Under the pieces are notes generated by a model. The model made no database searches. It was not told the origin of the DNA and was given only the letters and a program-made list of their open reading frames with translations. A program made the position numbers and the translations under genes. A stretch of 64,000 nt of DNA from Allantophomopsis cytisporea (taxonomy: Eukaryota; Ascomycota; Leotiomycetes; Phacidiales; Phacidiaceae), in the NCBI GenBank assembly GCA_024752435.1, contig CP103030.1, forward strand, positions 558,001-622,000, given 5' to 3'. Below are positions 46,923-59,691 of this stretch, piece after piece. How positions within the stretch are numbered: the stretch's first letter is position 1; each line of letters opens with the position of its first letter.

Positions 46923-48748
46923 GATCTACTCGGTCATGTTTTACCCTCATCTAAACAATATGTATGGACGTGCAGGGGAGGAGTTGGTAGAGACCGCTCA
47001 ACGAGCGATGGAAAGGGGAGGAAAGGAGAGGAGAGAGCATAGGAGGAATGAGAAGAAAGTTGGAGATAACCACAACGTGCATCCTAGAGAATTGGGGTGG
47101 GACAGAGAAATGTATAGTCGGCGGAACAAAATGAACAAGGGAACGGCACGAACGAAGTCATGGATACCAGTACACGAAGGGAAATATCATTATGGCAGGC
47201 ACGCAGAGCGATTCAAAACCAAAAAAATTATTCAGTTCAAGGTTCACATGGAGAACAGTTGTGATGCGGTCGGTGTCGGTATTGGGGGAGGAGTTGGTCG
47301 GTCAAACCGGGATTTTTACTAGAAGGCTGGATTTTTTTCTTCTATTTTTGGGCGGATTGTGGAGAACCCCTTTTAATCCTGCAATATTGGATACCATATT
47401 ATTCTTTGTATAGCCGACAACCACTTTAGCTTAATTGTATAGATGATTCGTGTGTTGATGAGTTTTTTTCCGCGGCTTTGAGAGACCAGGATGATTGATG
47501 GGTTTTGTGACAGCGTAAGGAGTGTGGATTGGGTCTGTTTGGAATGTTATCAACAACGTCCATATGGATGTACTCTTGCTATTGAGAAAGGAGGGGGCTT
47601 GTCCTGTGGATCTTACGTTGAATGACTGTGTTTTCAACAACTACATTTGTTCTACACACGAGGCCGATAGTTCCTTGAAGCTATGTATTCACCTGACATC
47701 TTCCAAGATTGTTTGTTCTCTTTCAGATTTCTCTACGGCTTTGAATAAATCTTTTACTCCAAACAACTCTACAGTCCTCAATGATTATGCGTTCAATGTC
47801 AATGAAAACTGTACAACTATCAAGAGCCATACAATATCGGACGATCCTGGTATACGATGAAAGATCTGAGCGATTAGACTGCAACACAGTCCAAATACAT
47901 TTGCTAACAGCACTCATACCCTGAACAAGCGACAACGGCATAGAGACCCCTGCTACGCACAGACTCACTTGCTCACCCTCCTCCATCATCACACGGGACA
48001 CCATACATCCAGGCCGCACATCATTCGCCATCAATTGTCCGTAATGGACTGACGATAACGAAGCAACAAGCAAAATAGGTGTCTGAATGGATTGGAAGTC
48101 CATACAGCCACATGAACTCCGAAATATTGCATAGCTTACACAGCACAGCACACCGACTGTGCACCAGCTATTCATTCTTCCTCTCAGAAGGTTAGTAAAT
48201 GCTAGAATTGTACTCAATAAAGACTTCTAGGAGCTCCCCAGATGTAGAAGGTCATGCCGAAGCGGGAACGCACAGGGGCCGGGATGAGGACGTAGGAGTG
48301 ATGAGCGATAAGAGTAGCTCAATGTTCTCTGCACGAGATGCTTTATCATATGTACATAGCCTCGACCTCTCAGGTTCTGTTCTCATGCGCCGGGTCGTCA
48401 AGATTTCCAATAATAGAAGTATCACCGCTCGCTCGAGCATGGTAGGTATAACAATAGCAGTCCTTCTAGGACACGGGCTCTAGCTGTTGGTCAGAGATCA
48501 GGTTGCTACTTCAACCTGCGGAATCTTCTGCTGTAGTCAAGGCGGGTAACAAAACGTGGGGTTCATCTATTTCAAACATAGAAAAGTAGCTCCGACCTCG
48601 AAGATGCCGGCGAAATTCGCTGTGAAAATCAGTGGAGCTTCTTGCGACCTTGGAAATCGATAAAGGAGAGAATTTTCGGCAGAATACGGTAACTATTTCC
48701 ACTGCCCATTGTAAGTATCTGAGCCTTCGTTGTTCGTCGAGCAAGACC
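46923..48748. other. Intergenic region wc-1 to Ras-like GTPase
   Basis: About 1.8 kb without a gene I can support. The first part is purine-rich and probably the wc-1 3' untranslated region. Frames at 46867-47322 and 47723-48217 have no recognisable composition or motif. Confidence 0.5.
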
Positions 48749-49856
48749 ATGGAGCCGGATAATCGAATCAGTATTACTATCTGTGGCGATGGGGGCTGTG
48801 GGAAAACATCCATTACACTGAGATTGGTGAAGGGAGCTTGGGTTCATGAGTATGCTTCGAATCCTCATTTTTTATATACACTTGATTCCTCCTGTCTGAT
48901 TTGATTATAAATATGCCTTTAGACACCTCTCACAAGCTCACAGGTATGACCCTACAATCGAAGACTCCTATAGCATAACACGCAATTTCGACGGTGAAAC
49001 ATATCATATCTCCCTCGTTGATACAGCAGGGCAAGAAGAATACCGATCAATGTGGGCGCACCGCAACCTCGCCGCCGATGCCTTCCTAATGGTCTACGAT
49101 ATAACCTCGTACCCGACGCTCAGTGGCCTCGAGTATTTCAATACGCTGATTGAAGTTGAGTCGGATACGAGGCTTGACATCATGAATGACTACTCTAGCA
49201 CCGTGTACATGAATGCTCGTGGCCGCCGCAAACTCGAGGAGAAAGCGCGCAGAGGCGGCAGTATAGGGCGTACGACGTCTGATGGTCGAAGGAATCTTAC
49301 TCGTCCTGTTAAGCTTGTTGCTGGTAACAAGTGTGATTTGAAGAGCTCTAGAGATATCACGGCTAAGGCGGGCTTAGAGTGGGCACGTGGTCGCGGCTGT
49401 GCGTTTATGGAGACGAGCGCGAAGGATTGCGTCAATGTTGAGGAGAGCTTGGAGATTATTGTGCGGAAGGTGGTGGAGGCGCGCCGAGCTGGTGTTGTTT
49501 GGGGGAAAGGGAGTGACGAGATCAGTTCAACAGAGAAGATTGGGAGAGGTATCATGTGGGGAGTTGGGGAGCCGTTGAATCCTATTGAAGAGCAGGAGGG
49601 GAGTAAGAGAGGCAGTGCCAGTGCCAGTGGGAGTGGAAGTGGGAGTCGTGGGAGTTATGGGAGTGGAATAAAGAGTGGTAATAGGAGTAGAAGAAGCGGT
49701 GTTGACAGTAGAGATGGAAATAAAAAAAGCAGTAGTAGAAGTGGGAGTGAAACTGCAATTGACGGAAGCACAAATGATATTAGGAGTAATGTCAGGAACG
49801 GACGTGAGATTTCCGGAAGGAAGAAGAGTATTTGGCAAAGACTTAATTGTGTTTGA
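48749..49856 (+). CDS. Atypical Ras-family small GTPase
   Basis: Two exons, 48749-48849 and 48944-49856, encode 337 aa. All GTPase motifs are present: P-loop GDGGCGKTS (residues 13-21), effector loop YDPTIEDSY (35-43, identical in style to Ras/Rap), DTAGQEEY (60-67), NKCD (162-165) and ETSAK (about 190). It is odd in three ways. There are about 43 extra residues between DTAGQ and NKCD, rich in Arg and Gly (RGRRKLEEKARRGGS). The tail is a long Gly/Ser/Arg low-complexity stretch. The protein ends in WQRLNCV, so the last cysteine is at -2 and no CaaX box exists. The start has a good context (ACCATGG). A Ras or Rap relative is likely, but the exact subfamily is unknown. Confidence 0.85.
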
Positions 49857-51658
49857 TTCAGTTATGAATTTGAAGAAATAGACACAAATCCATGGCAGGA
49901 TGTACTCTTGTTGAATGAAGTTGCGTATTCACAGATTTAGGTCGATCCTGAAATATCAACTTAAATTCTTTAGCTATGATGTAATGATAGCTGGTTTAGC
50001 ACTTACATAAAATAATATACAAATACCCTATAAAAAAGTATCATCTCTTGCAACTTCCCACTCCGATGGCTTACATTTACAAGATGATAGAGATACTCCT
50101 AAAGCTGATCTCTCATCTAGGTTCGTAGGAGCTCATGTGCACTGATTATTTTTGATGTCGAGGTTCAATTTCACTTGATACCTCATATTCTAGCCATCTG
50201 ATAACAATTAAACCACTTGGATTTAGCGTAAGAAAAGCCCGAAGATACAAACTCTCGGCCATAGCAGGCCGCATATTGATACCTAGAACAACAAAGGTGT
50301 GTCATTCAGGTATTTCCCAGATTATTGTGTTGTCGAGGTCTCCTTCCGGTTCGGTTTGTTATGATAGGCTCTCCGTACCGATAGAAGAAATACCCGGTAA
50401 CACTAATGACCTGGCTGTAGCCATGACACAAATTATGCTCCGTAGTATTTGTCAGAGATTGTTACATAGCCCGATATGAAAACTTGCCTCTATCAGGTTG
50501 TTGTAATGTCTCGTTGACGTGGTGACAGATGGGTTGTGTTTTATCTCAATGATATATATACGGATGTGAGCACATATGCTAGACACCCGATGCTCTCAAT
50601 TATCACAGAATCATTGAGTAAATTTGATTGATACAAAACTATCCCTAGACTTCTTTTCCTTCAAATATAACCTTATTCTCTCACTCGTTCTGTTTCTGCT
50701 TTCAATATCGTGAAGTGTCCTTATAATTATCCTTGGCCATATGATAAGAGCAGCACATCTGCCTGATGCTGCATTTGTTCACAAAATTCACTCAAAGACT
50801 TGTATTTGTTTCTTGTAGCAAAGAAGAGCGTGAAAACTCTTGGTTATTTGTCATACGTCGGGTGGTTTCGGGTATTTTGTTTTGCGTTCCTTCTTACCGG
50901 GTAGAGGTTTGAGATGGGGAATCTCGAGGTTAGAGGTGGTTGATATGCAGTGTTAATAGTGCATAGATAAGCAAAATGAAGCTCAACGAACATAAGTTTC
51001 ATGTCGGTGTATTTGAAAAGTTTTCAACCTGATTTAGGAGGGTTTTAAATTGATATCTCGTCGTTTAAATCATATAATCCTTGGGTGAAGTCGTGCCAGT
51101 TTGTATAGCTGCTTGCCATATCAAAACGCTTATATTCACGAGTGTTTCTTTTCTCACTTGATGATATTCACATCCAAGCCCTCAACACAACAAATATTTT
51201 AGTGAAGATACTATACTTTATAGTAGTCTGTAGATAAAGGACTTAGCTACGACGAAGTGCTATTTGACAAAGCTACGCTAAGTAATCATCTTCACTATAT
51301 GCATGCATCAATGGTCCTACCTAGGTATCTATGATATACAGACCTCTATTCAGACCGTCCAAACCATTTAAGTCTTTTCAAGATTTGGAATATCTGGTCA
51401 TGGGTGTGGAGTCTGGACTTTGCTAGACAGAGTCCGATGGCCAGATACTATATAGATTGATAACTGGAAAGCGTCCCTTCCTTGATTGAAGTTAAAAAGT
51501 GTTCCTTCCTCGATCGAAGTTGTTTTGTTTTGATTATCTCCATCTCCCACTCCACCCATCCCGCTTTTGCTTCTTCTCTCTTTCATAACAAAGCACTTGG
51601 ATACAACAACACTTTCATCACCCCAATAATTTTTCAAACCTCGCTTTTTTAAATAATT
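49857..51658. other. AT-rich intergenic region
   Basis: About 1.8 kb without supportable genes. It is AT-rich, with only short frames. The 51.4-51.65 kb part should contain the leader of the following gene. Confidence 0.5.
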
Positions 51659-52300
51659 ATGAATACCTCTATTAAAATCCCCTCGTTCGATTACGTCCCT
51701 GCTTCGGGGTGTTCTTGGGCTGATGAGGTCATTGACGACCTCCAGCCTGAGATCACTCCGCCAGCAGTGGAAGTGATCGAGGAGGGACCAGCCCTTGAGG
51801 CTGCACACGGAGAGTATTCCCTCTCCTATACATCGTTTGATTGGGCTGACGATGTTATAGACGAAGCCCACCACCAGCAGCTCCCGATAGCTGGGCTGGT
51901 GGGTGTGGAGGACCTGGTCGGAGAGGACCAGGTGGATGGGGAGAGGCACCATGGTCTGGGATCAGAGGTGCAAATGATGGTGGATAGGCGTGGGTGGAGA
52001 CCCAGCCTTGAAACCATCATTGAGGGTAAGCAATAACTTTCTCTTCCTTTCTTTTCGCTTCTCTCATTTACATCCGCTAATGACTCTATAGAAGAGTGTG
52101 AAGGTCCGGTGTGGCCTGTCATCATTCCTCGGCAAGAGGAGGAATTAGGGGAGGTTGGCGGAAAAGATGGGGGAAAGGGAGGAGGAAAAGTTGATGGCAC
52201 TCGTGCCATCAAGACTTTCTTTAATTTTCTTTTTGGGGGAGCTGGATCTTGGTTCAGCGTTGGGATAGGAGGGAGCGGAGGTCTTTACACCCTTCGTTGA
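51659..52300 (+). CDS. Orphan acidic protein with duplicated WADxVID motif, 191 aa
   Basis: Two exons, 51659-52025 and 52092-52300, joined in frame through a 66-nt intron (GTAAGC, acceptor CTATAG with a CTGAC-like branch region). I recognise no family. The N-terminal half is acidic and holds a repeated short motif, SWADEVIDD (about residues 20-28) and DWADDVIDE (about 61-69), each in a YxxxSxxW/FDW context. The middle contains GWRPSLETIIE. The C-terminal part is Gly/Lys-rich and ends in an aromatic-hydrophobic stretch (FFNFLFGGAGSWFSVG) that could insert in a membrane. Composition, true ATG and clean splicing support a real gene. Function is unknown. Confidence 0.65.
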
Positions 52301-53132
52301 TGATACCTTTTTCCCTCTGTTCACTCCTTCGCAGAGGGTTTTTTTCGGTATCATCGTCCCCTCAAAGCATTTTGTACTGTGTTGGCGCTTCGGCACACAC
52401 ATAGCGATCTCTTTTGTCTCTCATTTGTATTGCTTTCCTGTCTGTACTTTTTTGTACTTTTCATTAGTTCGGCCCATTGGTCGAACACTAGCGGTTAGTA
52501 AGAATCAATCCAGATTCCTAACACAATAATATCTTGAAGCTATTGACTTGAATGTGATGACTACAACATGACTACTACATAAAGCCATCGACTTCTTATT
52601 ACTACACATAGTAACTACATTGATACATGAGCTAATTGTTTCATTGCTGCTATTTACCTAAATTCTGTCATGCTTCTTCCTCATGGTATTACCACAGGAA
52701 GCTATTGATTCATAGAGTGAACGGTGTACTACTCTAACACAATTATCGTAACCACGTAGCAACCACGCAGAATCTACTACCTCTTCCTGACACAACAACC
52801 ATATAATCCTATCAATGCATCAATTATCTAAACGCTGAAAGATTACTTCCTTAAGGTTTTGCACTTCTTAATAAAATGAACATGAGGCTATCGATGCATA
52901 GCCAACGGTACCTAGCATGGCACATATAGAGCAATTGACGCACTATGAATACCACCAGCTGACCCAAACCACTACAGAGAATCCATTATCATCCAGAAGA
53001 TAGAGCTATTTGCTTATGGGTAGGGGTACAAATTTCAAGTATCATATAGTCATTTATCTCATACAACCATTCAGTGCCGTACATTTATTTAGAGCAGTAC
53101 GATTATTCAGATCAGTATAGTTGTTTCGAGCC
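52301..53132. other. Intergenic region with a degenerate short repeat
   Basis: About 830 bp between convergent genes. A motif of the type GAAGCTATTGATTCATAG recurs in degenerate form near 52536, 52581, 52698 and 52884. No gene is supported. Confidence 0.45.
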
Positions 53133-54351
53133 TTAATTTCCTACTTCTTCCATATCATAGTGACCTGTCTGTGATGCGTGAACTGATGCATCTTTCTCGC
53201 CATTACCTGTCCATCCACAAATGTTGCATTTGATAGTCATTCCGCCAGTGTCCGTATAATAATGCTTTGCCTGTAGCTTCTTGCAAAGTTCCAACGCAAC
53301 CTCTAAAATCTCCTCATCGTCGTTGTCCCAGATCCTCTTGTCCAGCTCTGGTGGATTGTCTGCCTTGAGATGTGGTGGTTCGGAAGGACTCTGCACAATT
53401 GTATCGTAGTGAATACCTGAGTACACAAGTATGCAACGAGAAGGGGCACCTTCGTTGAATCGGTCAATCCGCAGAGACTAATAACGACATTGGTCAACGC
53501 CGATCAAAAGAAAAAGATTTCATCAAGCATTTGGAATCCGTTCAAGAAAGGTCGGATAATATTACTCACTTGCACATCAATGCTGCATATCTCAATATCA
53601 AAATGCTTTGATAATATGCTCATTTCAATTCCACCACCCCATGCATCCTCAGTCTGTATCCATCTGCAATACTCATCTGGTTTCTTCTCAAGAACTACAG
53701 CTGAATATATATCCGGTTGATCTTGAATAGTTGATGCTACAAGGGATCGTAGCTCCGTCATGGTCAGATCATCACCAGGGAGTACCGCTGTACCAAATGC
53801 ACGGAACAAACAGCTGTTATCATCAGGCATAACACGGAGCACTGGTATATGTCAGTTCTCAAGTTCTCTGATTTACTTAAATCACATGACATACCAAGCG
53901 TAGCTCCACGAGAGGGAATTGGAATTTCTGGAACTTCCCCTTCCATTGCCTTATGCTGCAATGCTATCGGCTTGCTTGAGCCCGAACCTTGTTGCTGTGC
54001 TGAGATAGGTGTATTGCTCTGTAGGCCACTAAATGATTGCTTCGCGGGTTGGTCCGATGTAGGGGTTCTGGCTTCAAGAACTTTATGTAGTTGAGGCTCT
54101 ACAGCAGTGCTTTCATTCGAGTGTTCTTTTGAACTGATGGTCAGCTGTTCCCCATTCAACTTGACAGTGAGACTGGTCAGCAAAGATGACTTCGACTCAA
54201 GAGTGAGCGGCTTAGGAGGGTAACCGTATTTGATGTCGAAATTCGAAAGGCTAGTCTTCTCCTTGATTTGAGAAAGAAGATCGCTGACGGTAGCATCGTC
54301 ATCAAGAGTGACGGTAGATGTCCCAGATGGGCCTCTAATTCGTAGACGCAT
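53133..54351 (-). CDS. OTU1: OTU1/YOD1-type deubiquitinating enzyme
   Basis: Three exons, 54351-53895, 53841-53570 and 53477-53133, encode 357 aa. OTU1 is a cysteine protease that trims ubiquitin chains on substrates of the p97/Cdc48 segregase, in ER-associated degradation among other routes. The N-terminus is a ubiquitin-like UBX-type domain (MRLRIRGPSGTSTVTLDDDATVSDLLSQI ... IKYGYPPKPL). A Ser/Gln linker follows, then the OTU domain with catalytic Cys163 (PDDNSCLFRAFG) and His266 (YSGIHYD). A C2H2-type finger (CNICGWTGNG ... HASQTGH) closes the protein. This domain order is diagnostic for the family. The gene is divergent from RSC1 across about 530 bp. Confidence 0.94.
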
Positions 54352-54884
54352 GTTGATGTGAGAATGTATGTATGCAGCGCAAGGCTGACAGCGGGACGTA
54401 GGTAAGGTACAGTACCTAAGTAGCTGTTGATGACGCCTTGGATCGTGCGCCGATGTGGGGAACTATGATAAGTCACGATTTTAAGGATAGAGACATCCTA
54501 AGGTCACAAAGTGTACAAAGTTTCCAAAGGATGCAGCAATGCGAGAAATTAAGTCATTCAGGTCTACTCTTGATATTGATATAGGTACTCATTGTAGGTA
54601 ACAATTGAAGATCCAGTTTATGGTAATGCAGAGCAACCACAACAAATTGGCTCACATAGCTTAAATAAAGGCACCTCAACAGGATGTAGCATGTTGTTCG
54701 GTAAATTACGCTAGACGCGGCACAAAGCCGCTTATTAGCGCACGGTCCATACAAGGATCAATGTTAGTCCGTAAGGCAGAGCACATCGCGAAGCTGGTCG
54801 CGTTGAAGTCGCAACTGAATGCCAAGATACTTTACTCTGTTGTGATACTGTCGACATCGCTACGGTATTGTCGCAGACACCATC
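54352..54884. promoter_or_regulatory. Divergent region between OTU1 and RSC1
   Basis: 533 bp between two start codons on opposite strands, holding both promoters. No specific site was recognised. Confidence 0.5.
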
Positions 54885-57758
54885 ATGGCCGACACTGTCA
54901 TGACAGATGTGACTCCAGATCCTCCGAGCGTTTATGCTGAGGAGGAGACTCCAGCCAGAACTGAAGGAAGCGCGTTGGGTAAAGAGCGACTCGCAATTAT
55001 CGGCAATGTTATTAAGAACCTCACAGAATATCGCAATGCAGAGTGAGTAGTCCATTGTGAGGTGACAACATTGAAATGATTACTAATGTTGCGATAGTGG
55101 TGAGGATATCTCTGCGCTGTTTCAACGTATGCTCAATAAAAGAATACTACCCGAATACTTCGAAGTTATTAAAGAGCCGGTCGCATTCAGTACAGTCAGA
55201 GTAAGTGTCGGCGCATCCCATAGAAAGACCTCATACTAAATGTTGCGATTAGGCCAAGATCCTAAAGAAGCAATATACCAAGTTCTCCGAATTCGTACGA
55301 GATATGGCCATGATCTCTCACAATGCACAAGTATACAATCGTCCCTCCGCACCGGTTTATAAACATGCAATTGCGCTCCGCGAACAGTTCCAGGTTGAGT
55401 TACAAAAGCTTGTGGATGCTAAGACGATCACCCCAGAAGAAGCTGAGCTTCCAGATCTCGGAGAAATACCAGAAGTTGAAGAGTCACCACCCCCTGCACC
55501 TGGAGAGGAAGAGGAGGCTGAAGAGGAGGAGGAAGATGAAGATGAAGACGAAGATGAGGATGATTCAGACGATGATGGTGCAAGAAGACGCAGACGCCGT
55601 GGTCCTCGCTCATCTACAACTGGCGCGAAGCGTGATAGTGGTAAGACTGAAGATGGCGGAAAAGACGACCCTGAGTTGCACAAGAAACGTGGCCGACCAC
55701 CAAAGGTCCACACGCCTATGGAGGCACGTATCAATACAGTCTTGAAGGGTTTGAGAAAATTTAAAAATCCAGGTGGAGATCTCAAGATCGTGCCCTTTGA
55801 GAAACTGCCAGATAAGGCTTCCATGCCAGAATACTATCAAGAGATAAAAGTGCCAATGGCCATGGACCTTGTCAAGAGAAAGGCGAAGCGGAAGAAGTAC
55901 CAGTCTGTTGATGCAGCACTCAAGGATTTGGATCTTATCTTCGACAACGCAAAGATTTACAACCTTGAAGACAGTCAGGTATACAAAGATGCTGTTGAAC
56001 TACAAAAGGAAGCACATCTACTCGCAGAGCAAGAAAAGAAGAAGCCAGACAGTGACTTCGCCGATGAGGATGGGAGAATACCTCTTGCAAGTATCTTGCA
56101 CAACGGTGATGTGTGGAAAGTTGGTAAGTACAAATCGAAAGAGTCAGTATGGAAATAGTACTGACAGATTCAGGTGACTGGGTCCACCTCCAAAATCCAA
56201 ATGATGTCACAAAGCCTATTGTTGCTCAAATATACCGCACTTGGCAGGATGGAGATGGCAACAAATGGATCAATGCTTGTTGGTATTACAGACCTGAGCA
56301 AACCGTTCACCGTTACGAAAAGCACTTCTTTGAAAATGAAGTCGTGAAGACTGGTCAATACAGAGACCACCAGATTGATGAAGTAATTGATCGATGCTTT
56401 GTAATGTTCTTCACGCGTTATAACAAAGGTCGACCTCGAGGATTTCCACCGGACAAGGAAGTGTACGTTTGTGAGGCACGTTACAATGAGGAAAAACACA
56501 AGCTCAACAAGATCAAGACCTGGGCTAGCTGTGTACCTGATGAAGTACGAGAGAAAGACTATGAAATGGACCTTTTCACCCATCCAAGAAAGATGAAGAA
56601 GGTACCAAGTCCGATCAAGCATTTGTTGCGCGAGGATGCAAAGGAAGATGATCCATTGCCAAAGCCCACATGGGGTGCCAAGAATGCTCCACCAATCGTC
56701 GGTGCAGTACATAAACGCCCAAGAGAGGAGAATGTAAGTGGAATATATTGTACTGCGCAGAGCTTTATTAATTCAGCACTTAGGAATCCCCTCCCCCGGA
56801 GCCGACTCCATCTCCTCCACCACCAGCACCTGTCCCAGAGCGTCGACCAAGTTCTGTCAGCACCGCTCGTCCATATGATAACCAATCAGGAAGTGCAATC
56901 AACAATTACAATCGCCCATCCGCTTCTCCTGCGCCTATTCTTCCGCCCCAAAGCACAAATTACGGATCCCAATTCTCATCTGGGGCGAATGGTCGCTCAC
57001 CAGCACCACTTACTCGAGGAGCGTCGTATACTGGGTCTCACACACCAAGCGCACCCCAGACGCCTCATGCTCCATTCAATGGTGCCGCAAATACATACAA
57101 CTCCTACGCCAGTAGCACACCAGCTCCTCCAAACAGCGCTGTTGCAACTCCTCATGCCTCTACCGACTACTATCGTGGTACTGGAGTTGCCTCGGCAAGT
57201 GCCAGGCCACCAGTAGGCGGCACCAACAATGCCTACAATCCACCCAAAGCCATAGAGATTTACCATTTACCTGAAGCCGCCAATGCTGCCATTCCGTTCG
57301 ACATCCGCTCCCAATTCCATCGAGATGATCAAGGCCACATTCTATTCTTCACAACCCCACCACTCGACGTTGCACCACCGGACAATGGTCTCGGACATAG
57401 CATCAGCTACCTCGCCGACAAATCCCGCCGCCGCGATGAGATAACTCGTAAGCGTAAGGAGAGCGCCGATAGACAAGCAGCTGCTCAGGAAGAACAAAAA
57501 AAGAAGCACAAGGTGGAAGCAGAGTCATACGCCGAGACTGTCAGAAACTTGAAGTTCAAAGCTATGTTGCGCCTTACAGATGAGATTGAGGGAAATGCGG
57601 TTCAGCTTTACAAGAACATGTACGGTGACGAGTGGGACGCTGTCAAGAAGGCTGAAGAGGCCCGTCTCGTTGCTCTTCAGCACGAAGAGACCAGCAAGCG
57701 AGAGGAGATTGAGGCCTGGAAGAAGGAGAGAGAGGCGGCGAAGATTACTCTCTTTTAG
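54885..57758 (+). CDS. RSC1: RSC chromatin-remodelling complex subunit RSC1/RSC2
   Basis: Five exons, 54885-55042, 55098-55200, 55253-56123, 56174-56733 and 56784-57758, encode 888 aa. RSC is an essential SWI/SNF-class nucleosome remodeller. RSC1/RSC2 read acetylated histones. Bromodomain 1 lies at about 35-140 (LPEYFEVIKEPVAFSTVR ... MISHNAQVYNRP). An acidic run at about 165-190 and an AT-hook-like KRGRPPK follow. Bromodomain 2 lies at about 255-360 (MPEYYQEIKVPMAMDLV ... IFDNAKIYN), then a BAH domain at about 378-500 (DWVHLQNPND ... WYYRPEQTVH ... EVYVCEARYNEEKHK). The Ser/Pro-rich region leads to a conserved C-terminus with a coiled coil. The two-bromodomain plus BAH order identifies the family. 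All splice joins keep frame. Confidence 0.94.
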
Positions 57759-59691
57759 ACTATATTTTGGCTTGGGTTTAGTAAGGTGTTTGCTGGATTG
57801 TGGATTGGAGTTTGAGGATACCTGATAGTAGATACTTGCTTAGAGCCAAGCCGCCGTATTCCGATGTCGTCTTTCTAGATGTAGCGAGAATACAATATGT
57901 ACTATATTTCGAGTTTGATTATGGTGACACTAGTTTATTATAGTATAGCAGAGCCGCTTTCTGCAGTCCTTGTTCCAAAGCGCAACATACGGCTTCAATC
58001 AACCTCTTACGATAACTTGCGTGCAAATAACAAACATCTTTTCAAAGCCTTACATGGGTGGAAGAATGGTGACACCTGCTAAATACAGCGTACTATGCAT
58101 GTTCATGGGAGTCGAATCCTATAATACTTGACTACACTCTGTTTGATGAGTCAGAGGTGAGGGTTAAACCAGAACTATTCGCAACATCCTATATATGTAT
58201 AGAGTCGTGTTCAACTCTGTACTTTTGAAGCCAAGTCGGTTATTTATATATTTATTTATGAATTGTCTTTTATAGATATAGTCTTACTGAGAAAGAGCTC
58301 GTCTTACTACTGTAGATAATAGTAGCAAGGTTTCTAGTAGTCTCTTACCTAAAATTCTAAGATATATATGCTTGTTACACACCTATATTATACTCTGCGT
58401 CGTATAGAATCCGATAACTATAGAACCAGGTTAATTGATAGGAAGCACCAGAACTTTCCCAGTCTCCTTTCCCTATGCCTTTTTCTTGTTTTTAAAAAGA
58501 TTACTTTGTACATTCTACGGTGGTAGAGGTCTATTTAGTTGTCTTAAGGCTTTCCCAATTTCCTAGATTCGATCCTATTTATACATAGTATTTATAATAG
58601 TACTTAAAATCTCTATATCTACACGTTAATCAGTCAAAGACTCTCCTAATACACCATCAGAAAACTGATAATACCTTATGTTATAATCTCAAAGCCTAGT
58701 AGTGTAAGTTGTACAGCAGAATCTCAAACACCAAGTATGCAAGAGATCTACCTACTCGAAACAAACTCTCGAAAGAGCTCTAGTACATAAACCCCCTGGA
58801 GTCCATGTTCAGTAAGTATTGGCTAGTGATCACAGATGTATGCATGAAACAGCGTGGTGATGTCCCATGGCCCCTTTCTCACAAACTCCCTCTTTCAATC
58901 TCAACAACTCAGTCTGCACTTCATTGCATACTGTGGAATTCAAGTCGAGAACACATTACCAACACACAAGCACTCATGCAAACGTCTTTCCATAGCTCAA
59001 TCATCATTCAACACCCAACCCCAATCCAGCTCCCCTACTCATCCCACATCAGTCATCCATTCATCCCTCACATGCAAAAAGCAGCTTGAAGGCACAAAGC
59101 CCTCTCTCGAAGTCGAAGAAGAGAAAATTATATACACAATAAAGTTAAAGGAAGTACCACGAACATTGTAAATGCAATTCCTTATACCATACAAAAAGCT
59201 CCCAAAAGTTCCAGAAAACCACATAAGTCCACAAATCCATGTAAAAGGTCATCCCCTTATCCACACCAAAGATAGTACACACAGGACACAAATCCCATGG
59301 TATTCTGCCCATTTACCAACGATATGAGAGGTTCTTGTTCGCTTCGAGCGATACAGAAGGCCCTTCAATACACACTCCGAGCCCCATGCTCGGATATTGC
59401 ATGTACCAGTCAACAGCACATACATATCCGTCACCGAAAATTTCTCCTCTCTATGCAGATATGAATTGTATGCAGAAAAAGAACGAACGATGAACGGCAG
59501 GCCGTAATTGGATGACATGTGATCTTGAGCAAAACAAAGACGAGCGAGCGAGGGGAAGCGATGAGGAATTTGAATTGGGTTCCGTATGTGTACAAGAAAG
59601 CAGACTAAGTACCCAAAGGGTGGTAGATAAAAGGTAGAATAAGATAAGATTTGCGGCTGCGCTAGGACTAAAACATAACACTACCCCCCGT
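57759..59691. other. Gene-free, AT-rich intergenic region
   Basis: About 1.9 kb between the convergent RSC1 and GH17 genes. From about 58200 to 58700 the DNA is strongly AT-rich with many TA steps, unlike the flanks, and may be a decayed repeat. No gene or transposon protein can be recognised. Confidence 0.45.
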
